DNA from: Cristatella mucedo
Taxonomy: Eukaryota; Bryozoa; Phylactolaemata; Cristatellidae
NCBI GenBank assembly: GCA_009760855.2
Contig: WPIO01000132.1
Location: forward strand, 1-64,000
Length of the DNA: 64,000 bases
Direction: 5' to 3'
Of the stretch, positions 54,908 to 64,000 are shown one piece after another. The position numbers and the translations under genes were made by a program. The notes under the pieces were generated by a model. It ran no database searches. It saw nothing but the letters and a program-made list of their open reading frames with translations, and had not been told where the DNA came from. How positions within the stretch are numbered: the stretch's first letter is position 1; each line of letters begins with the position of its first letter.

Positions 54908-55870
54908 ATGCCAAGGGAGTGAAGGAATTCTCTCCATGTATTCTGCTACGTCTGTAGAAGAATCTCGACAAAATAGCAGCGGCTACCGATTACTACATTT
55001 ATCAAACAGTGCTGTTACGCCTACTTCGAATGCAAACTGGGAGATTGGGATAAGAAACGGGCACCACATATGGGGGTTATTGTGTGCAAGCCGTGAGTAG
55101 AAGATTTGGGGCAATACTAGTTGATTTAACAGCCTCTTTTTTATAGCGACAGAAAAAGCTTTTACTGCTATCAACACCGCTTGCAGAAAAAATAAAGGAT
55201 CGCCCAACACAGGAGTTGAACCCACGACCTCGATCCCGAGGTCGTGAAAAGCAACCGCTTTACCTAGTGTGCCATCACGGCTCACCAATGGCTTGAAAGT
55301 CAAAGGAAATGCATAGCATTTAGAGAACGAATGATTTGGAGAGAACAAGCTGACCGTGTTTCGGACTGTTATTTCTGCACCACTAACGTGCAGGGCTTCA
55401 GGAGGAAGTATAATTGTAAAATTGAATATCCAAATCTATCATCAGCGATGCGACCTGTATCGTACAGTGATGAGGTGAGAGTTGATGTTCTACCTGTTAC
55501 CTAATGATATATTAACTGACAGTGATTCAAGTTTAGCTGAAAGTAAAAATGAGGACAGCTATGATGCTTTCGATGTTCCAATACATAAACTACTGTTGCA
55601 AACTGATCTTGATGACTTAGTTCAAGACCTTGACCTGCCCAAAGCGTCGGCTGAACTCCTTGGTTCTAGATTAAAAGAGAGACATTATCTTGCTTCGGTA
55701 CTACATTTTCGTGGTATAGAAATCGTGAAAAAGAGTTTCTTCCGTACTTTTCGACGACTAATTCACTAGGCTATTGCAGCAACATCGAAGATCTAATTAA
55801 CCGAATGGAAAAGTGTTACGTTAAGTATTTGACGTTGGTACGAGGCCAAGCTAAACTACACATATAAGAA
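54908..55870 (+). pseudogene. Decayed gene of a cysteine-rich 'DCYFC' family, split by SINE-B
   Basis: From ATG at 54908 a frame with a few stops and one shift reads HVFCYVC, TFIKQCCYAYFECKLGDWDK, APHMGVIVC, VEDLG, then after a SINE-B insertion WLESQRK, MIWREQADRVSDCYFCTTNV, IEYPNLSSAMRPVSYSDEV, an acidic stretch SDSSLAESKNEDSYD, LVQDLDLPKASAELLGSRLK and, after a shift near 55715, YRNREKEFLPYFSTTN and CSNIEDLINRM. From memory this order matches a multi-copy family of uncharacterised invertebrate proteins; I cannot name its function. The paired cysteines suggest zinc binding. Multi-copy occurrence suggests spread by a mobile element, which is inference. Confidence 0.7.
55116..55285 (-). mobile_element. 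SINE-B, best copy, inserted in the pseudogene
   Basis: Minus strand: GTGAGCCGTGATGGCACACT, GGTCGTGGGTTCAACTCCTG (B-box), body, and an end GAGGCTGTTAAATCAACTAGT. Flanked by CAAT (55112-55115 and 55286-55289). Removing it with one CAAT rejoins the codons for DLGQWLES. No A-rich or LINE-like tail. Confidence 0.88.
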
Positions 55871-55974
55871 GAGCGGGTAGCCTCATCGTGGAGCAGATAG
55901 TTATGCAGGCCGAAATATTCAAGGAGTCATTAGATAATAGTTAACAATTTATATTTCTCAGAATTTTCTCACTG

Positions 55975-56093
55975 AAACACGATCTACAAAATGCGACACA
56001 GTGCCTGTGATGCCTTGGCAAGACGGCAGGCGCTGTAAAAGAACTTGGTGGTCCATAGTATCAAAAACTGCCGTTAGATCCAGCAGAACTATC

Positions 56094-56181
<88 letters not shown>

Positions 56182-56440
56182 TGATATTCTCTATATAAGT
56201 TTGCATTCCTGAGAAGGTTGCTGTACAGTCTCAGCAGTACCGACTCTTTGGAGTGATTTGGTCAAAAACGCGAGTGATTGGAATTTCCTTGCTAGGTTTG
56301 AAGTTCGGATGCAAGAGATTGTCTAGTCTAATACTACTCTTTTAGTTTCTTCAAGAGAAATGGCACTAGTGGGATTGGATGAAAGTTGATTAAGTTAAAA
56401 TCTGAGGCTAATAACTGATTCACATTGTTAGTTAAGCAGG
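55975..56440 (-). mobile_element. LINE reverse transcriptase fragment with GA insertion
   Basis: Minus strand: INFHPIPLVPFLLKK, then a short helix region, a (GA)n block, then LLDLTAVFDTMDHQVLLQRL (first catalytic Asp motif) and GITGTVSHFVDRVSV. This is the part missing from other LINE-A copies. Cut at both ends. Confidence 0.75.
56096..56180. repeat. (GA)n microsatellite inside a LINE fragment
   Basis: GA run interrupting reverse-transcriptase coding sequence. Confidence 0.95.
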
Positions 56441-58672
<2,232 letters not shown>

Positions 58673-59010
58673 AGTAATAATAACAAAACATTTTTATAGC
58701 TCCCTCAGAGAACTCAATCTCTTTCCAGGCACTCTACCTGTGCTGCAAAGGAAGCACGATCGAATGGTTAGCGGTAGCATGCTCCACGGCAGCAAGCATA
58801 AAATGGTAAGGGGTGACAAGCACGGGGTCAGCATGCAAATATTGTTAGTGACAGCATGCAGTTTCAGCACGCATAAGCGCACAAAGGTCAAATCACATGG
58901 ACCCATTAAATGCAATGATAAATATATGCGTTTTAGCTTTTTTTAAATGTCAAGTCAGGGGTATCCTGACGCCAGTCGAAAGAAGTGAGTTCCAGGCTTT
59001 GAGAGCACAC
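58673..59010 (-). mobile_element. LINE-A 3' end
   Basis: Plus strand: AATAATAATAACAAAACATT, AGCTCCCTCAGAGAACTCAATCTCTTTCCAGGC, then the reversed 3'UTR (GGTCAGCATGCAAATATTG, GGACCCATTAAATGC) to AGTTCCAGGCTTTGAGAGC in the C-terminal codons. Confidence 0.88.
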
Positions 59011-60868
59011 CACCAAGCTTTCAATTGAAACTAAGAGCTCAAAATACTGCCCAGATAAGGTAAACCAGCCGCTCAGTGTTACATTGGTGAATTTGCTATT
59101 GTCTACGCTAAATATGCACAGACTTTTCAGAGTGCAGTCTTTCTGAGATTTCCTATGCAATTTTGGGCTCGTAAGACGGAACAATCTTCAGGTGGCTGCA
59201 GCGGCAGCGGCCGCTGAACCAACCGCTACTACCCATTGAAAAGTCAATTTATGGAGGCATAAACAATAATAATATTGATATTTTCTTTGTTTTGCGCCCT
59301 AAGAAAGCTAAATCTCTATCCATGCTATTTACTACTCTCTGCAAGAGATTCAATAATCAAGGGTTTTAAATGCAAGGTATCAATCTTAGACATGCAAACA
59401 AAAGTACACCAGAAAACACTCAGGGTCGCCGGATAGAGTAGGATCCTTGGCTAATGACGTGCGATACATATATACATTGCGCACTGTTGAGCTCGCAAAA
59501 AGCCAGCAGGAAAAAAGAAAGATACAGGTTAACTGGGGGGAAACCAAAGCAGATGGATGCGTCTTTAGCTGAGACCCAAATAATGCTAAGTCAATGCCGA
59601 TGGTGAAGCCAGAGGCAAGCGATGCAAGGTAATTGCTGGCAGCTACCAAGGTCATTGTTGGCAGTTACCAAGGTGATTGCCGGCAGTTACCTTTGCTGGA
59701 AGCTCCGGGCTCCAGACTTTTGGTGCACACGATCAATGATTGATCGTTCGATCCCCGATCATCTATCATAGACCACCGATCATCAATCGTTGATCACATG
59801 GAGAGCGGAGTTTCGATGCAAGTAGTGCGGACGGCGAGACAAGCGGAGGCTGAGGAGCGGGTTGAGCGAGAGCAAAGCTTCTATGGGTTCGATTGGCTGC
59901 TGAAAAACGAATGGTTGAGGTCGCAGTCAGTATGCGATGCTCGCTGTGAGCGCTACGTAAGTACTACTGGGCTCGCGCGTCTTTTGGGAAAAGCAACAGC
60001 GAAAACCCCATTTGGGATTCAAAAAAATGGGTAAAAGACTTTGAAATTAATTTCTGCAAATTGAATGAGAATTAGATCAGCTTTTCTACGTAGACTTCTT
60101 CGGAAATGCAAGCAACACTTATATGTCTTCAATCCTGAGGGTATTTCGTGGTACTGATATAATGGCCGTTCACAACTTTCCGAACTGTAGCAGCACTCAT
60201 ACAGGGTTCCTTTCATTTTTCTATATTTTGAGCTTGTCAAGTTCCTCAGCCGATTCCTATTGTCTTTCAGCACCAAGCCACTCTCTCTCTCCCCTCTCCC
60301 ATCCTCTCTCTCTCTCTCTCTCTCTCGCGGCGGTAATTATGTGAAGTCCTCTAATACTACTGATTTTTTAGCGAGCTAAAGCAGCGAACAATATCACGCA
60401 CCTTGAACTCCCAGATTCCACGCAGAACTACGGGTGATTATGTCAAAGAGGAAAAATCTTTATCTCAATTTTCGGGAACTAAATTTCTTTCTGCGCAACA
60501 TATATGGATGAAAATAAAGCATGTAAATTAATTACCTTCTAATTCAGCCTTAGCGTCGAACTAACGTTTTAATAACTAGCATCCAACTGCCGTGGATACG
60601 CTAAATAAAAGCCTTCCGAGCTATACAAACCGCAGACGATAGTTCTAAAACCGGTTTGGTGAAGTCCAAGTGTCCTTTGTCTCCAACGCCGTAGAAATTA
60701 TGAAGGAATCAACCTCCACAATTCTTAAGGTGAGTCCATTTTGAAAACACAAGTCACTGGTGCCGCGTTTACGCAGTGACCTTGGTGGTATTCACAGTAT
60801 TGCCATGATGGATGGTGCAGCTTTAATAAGTGTCAAGCCAAAAACAGAGGAGATTATTTAAAAAAAAT

Positions 60869-60909
<41 letters not shown>

Positions 60910-60991
60910 GCAACATGCGCTGTCGTGGTGGTTTAAATTGAACGTTGAATTACTTTGTAAGGAATCGTGAAATAGTGATGAGAAGGCTTAT
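59011..60991. other. Unassigned; small repeats only
   Basis: A degraded LINE tail (AATAATAATATTGATATTTTC, GCGCCCTAAGAAAGC) may lie at 59265-59350. An inverted repeat with GATCAAYGATTGAT arms lies at 59731-59745/59781-59795. (TC)n at 60282-60328 and (TA)n at 60862-60906. An 85-codon minus frame (60276-60019) is Cys-rich but unrecognised. Confidence 0.35.
60862..60906. repeat. (TA)n microsatellite
   Basis: Pure TA run. Confidence 0.95.
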
Positions 60992-61872
60992 TATCTCCTG
61001 TTGAATCAGCTCGAAACCTAAGTGTCATGTTCCAAAGTGACCTCTCGTTGGAAGACCACATCAGCTCCACAGTCAAGTCTCCCTACTTTCAGCTTCATAA
61101 CATTGCTGAAATTCGGGCTTGTTTAGATAAGGATACCACGTCTAAGTTGGTCCATGCATTTGTGACATCCCGTCTTGAATTCTGTAACTCACTGCTTGCT
61201 GGCCTACCGGCATGTGCGATCAGGCGATTACAGCTGGTGCAAAACTCCGCAGCTAGGCTCGTCTGTCGTGAGCATCGCAGTTGTCACATCACACCACTTA
61301 TTGTCGACCTGCACTGGCTACCAGTCAAACAAAGGATCGACTTCAAGGTTTTGTCACTCACTTTTAGGTCACTTCATTCTTTCGCTCCACCCTATCTCTC
61401 AGATCTACTCCCTCTCCTGCCAAGCATCGTACCACCCACTTTTTGGAATCCAACAGTTAACCAATACCTCGTACAAACCTCAAATCCTTTGAAGACCGTG
61501 CATAGAGTTCGTATGGTCCCAAAGCCTGGAACTCACTCCCGACTTGCGTCAGAACATTCCCTGACTTGACAACATTTAAAAAAGAACTTAAAAACACACC
61601 TATTTAAGACAGCATTTAGTGGTTCCATGTAATTCGTCCTGTACGTGCTTATGCGTACTGACACTGTGCATGCTGCCACTAACCACATTTGCATGCTGAC
61701 CCTTCGCATGTCACCCCTAACCATGTTATTCATGTTTTTTATCAAGCATGATATTACTCACCATTCAATCGCGTTTCCTTTTGCAGCAAATGTAAAGCGC
61801 CTAGAAAGAGATTGAGTTCTCTGAGGGTGCTTTATCAAGTGCATTATTATTATTATTACTATTATTATTATC
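60992..61872 (+). mobile_element. LINE-A C-terminal half and 3' end
   Basis: A 180-codon frame reads MFQSDLSLEDHISSTVKSPY, LEFCNSLLAGLPACAIRRLQ and LHWLPVKQRIDFKVLSLTFR, then shifts near LPLLPSIVPPTF. The 3'UTR is complete, ending AGAAAGAGATTGAGTTCTCTGAGGGTGCTTTATC and TTATTATTATTAC. The C-terminal domain is nearly intact but the polymerase core is absent. Closest to the copy at 18.9-19.9 kb. Confidence 0.92.
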
Positions 61873-64000
61873 AGCACGTTTTTAATTAAGTGTTCAAACA
61901 ACTGGGTAGATTATGTTTCAGTGGAACGAATGCAAATGAATAGACTGACCCGGACAGTCTGTCTTTGTGACCAGGAAAATCTGTCTTTGTGACATTTGCA
62001 CTCGGCCGGCGAGTCATCGCGACTGACCATTTTCGCAGTTAAGCACGTACACGCAGGGCCTTAAAATTTCTCCTAAATAATTTTACCACGACGATGAACG
62101 GTTAGACGCTGTCTCCATGACATTTTTGCGGTTAGCTTTTGCGCTTCTTCCTGAATTTAGGTGACTCCGGGAGGAACGGCTGACCGAGGTCACTCGGCTG
62201 GTCAAATATCTGGGGTGTAATAGCAGGGTTTTGTCAAAGACCGGTGAAGTAATTCCGCGCATGTTAGCCACTCATTGAGAACTGTTGCTAGGCTACTCGC
62301 TAGTTTGTTCTTTGATCGTTGAATGTTTGTAGGTGCTTGCGTACTTTCGCAATACTGGCTGCTAATGTGCCTGTATGGTCCTACGTGAACTCTTTAACTG
62401 TTTCGCAACGTACATCTGACCTTGGGAGTTAAATGTTATTTAAAGCGCTGTCAATAGCTATCGTTTTTTAATCTGTTTATCTTTGCTTACTTAGCAGTCG
62501 CTCATAAGTACGAATCGTTTGCGCTCTCATTATGAGATCGAGTAGGAACGCATCTTGGGAAGTCGGCCTCTGGGCACGGTCGGTTGTAGCCGGTTTGTAA
62601 CATGTTTCGAAACCCTGACGGTCTGGCTTAGGGTCTACGGTCCGGCGGTCGGCCAGTGGTTGTGACCAAGAGTTTTCGCGAAGCTTTACGCCTTTTATGG
62701 ATGGCATTCAACTATTTCAAATGGAATATCGGATGCAAGCGATGCTTTGTGGATGCGCGATGGTGCAAATGCAATTGCACAATCGCTGCTCAACGGTCGC
62801 GTCCTCATCCTCGCGTCGACGCGTCGCTGCGAAGCCCGATGCGCGTCACGTGTCCCGCTTCGCGTGCTCCCAGACGATCCGGTTTGACCGCGCGCGTTTG
62901 TTTTCGTAGCGTGGTAATTCAAGTAGCGCTGCTGAATGTCCAGTAGTGTAAGTTCCCCCCCCCCAGGGCTAGAAGATCAGGAGTCACCTACTGAACACGT
63001 CGCACCTGTGGGTGGAAGCTGGCGGCGCCAAACTGCCCGCAGCTTCTGTCTCTCTCTCTCTCTCTCTCTCTAAGTTAGAAAGACTGCTAGCTTTAATCAG
63101 CCTCTACTCACTTAATCCCGTTAGAATCTTGTCAATTTCTCGAATCGAGAGTAGTGATACGCAGCCGATGCTTAGCGTGGTGACCGTCTTGAACTCGAGT
63201 TTATGGAACGCCTACACTACTATATATATATATCTGTATATCTATACTACTATACACTCTATATCCAATAAACCGTTAGTTTTTAGCGTCATGATACTTA
63301 AGAATGCTCTTGACATTTTTGCTGTTGCGTAGTCATGGCTGAAGTTTCAAAGCGGTTAGGCGATATCGTCGATTCTTCCACGGGAGGTGTCTTCACACGC
63401 TCCAGATTCATTGAAAAGAAATGGTGGTGGTGTGGTCGCCCGAATCTCGCTTTCAATTTCAAGCTTCCTCGGCTCGACGGTCTTTTGAATGGTCGGTTCT
63501 CTGTCGTGCTCGTAAAAATTTGCCGATTGTGAAGGTAGTTTATTAATTACAAGTAGAAATACCGCATTCACTCTGACTTTTTTGATATTCCATCAGTTTT
63601 CAGCTTTAGCAATCACCATCTTTTCATTCTGGTCGATTTTATCTGGGTGCTTCCTCTACCATTCTGCTCGACTCTAACACTGATCTTGCCTCCTTGATGC
63701 AATTCGACTAAACGAAGCTAGCCAAAGTCCCAGATGAGCACCTCTGAATAACCGGTAGGTCAGTCTTTGACCACTAACCGATAGGTTAGTCTCCGGCCGG
63801 CACCTGGACGCCCTTTGGGCTGCTGCTGATATACAAAAGCAAGGATAATCCAATAATAAAAACTCGGTCATTAGCAACACACAGCCCAGCCTTTTTAGGT
63901 AGTCCATAGATGGCCGTACGCCGTAGGAGATGAGCAGCCTCGATCGGTTGCTCGATCGCATGTACTGCAGGGTCTGTAACCCAGAGTTTGCGAGATCTTT
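61873..64000. other. Unassigned sequence
   Basis: About 2.1 kb with no recognised gene. A (TC)n run lies at 63049-63072 and TATATA at about 63222-63235. Frames up to 106 codons have no motif. Confidence 0.4.

Overview
This is a repeat-rich stretch of an animal nuclear genome. The evidence is spliced genes with GT-AG introns, polyadenylation signals, tRNA-derived SINEs, many dead non-LTR retrotransposons and long GA/CT microsatellites. The only likely functional host genes are small secreted proteins with a chitin-binding type-2 (peritrophin-A, CBM14) domain. This suggests an invertebrate, possibly an arthropod or mollusc, but the species cannot be fixed from the sequence. No bacterial operons, rRNA genes or CRISPR arrays are present.

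Host genes: three two-exon genes lie on the minus strand, at about 13.3-14.8 kb, 25.1-26.4 kb and 46.2-47.0 kb. All share one design: a 3' splice site just before the ATG (so an intron in the 5'UTR), a short exon for a signal peptide, a phase-1 intron, and one exon for the chitin-binding domain up to the stop. They look like a dispersed tandem family of secreted proteins of 92, 90 and 79 residues. A broken copy of the signal exon lies in the opposite direction at 18.0 kb, beyond a GC-rich stretch.

Mobile elements: I use working names. LINE-A is an L2/CR1-type non-LTR element ending in a short hairpin plus TTA repeats. LINE-B is a second such element, ending in GTTACAGACGGAGATACATA-like sequence, and the 36-39 kb copy keeps part of its endonuclease. 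LINE-C and LINE-D are further reverse-transcriptase relatives. SINE-A is tRNA-derived and shares LINE-A's 3' tail. SINE-B is tRNA-derived with no such tail. All LINE copies carry stops, frameshifts or deletions. DNA transposons comprise two 186-bp hAT miniature elements strongly resembling SPIN (one at 11.9 kb, one at 50.1 kb with a perfect 8-bp target duplication), a third hAT-like element at 37.3 kb, and pogo/Tigger-like relics at 5.0-6.8 kb. Two long LTRs without coding sequence lie in opposite orientation at 16.2-17.3 kb and 21.7-23.1 kb.

Nesting gives a relative chronology. A SPIN-like element sits in LINE-C, an LTR in LINE-A, a hAT element in LINE-B, SINE-A in LINE-A, and SINE-B both in LINE-A and in a decayed zinc-finger-like gene at 54.9-55.9 kb. 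In several cases removing the insert and one target duplication restores the host reading frame. Two further tandem repeats (12 x 15 bp at 7.3 kb, 26 x 10 bp at 29.2 kb) create long but spurious ORFs. Roughly half of the window remains unassigned; those stretches are listed.
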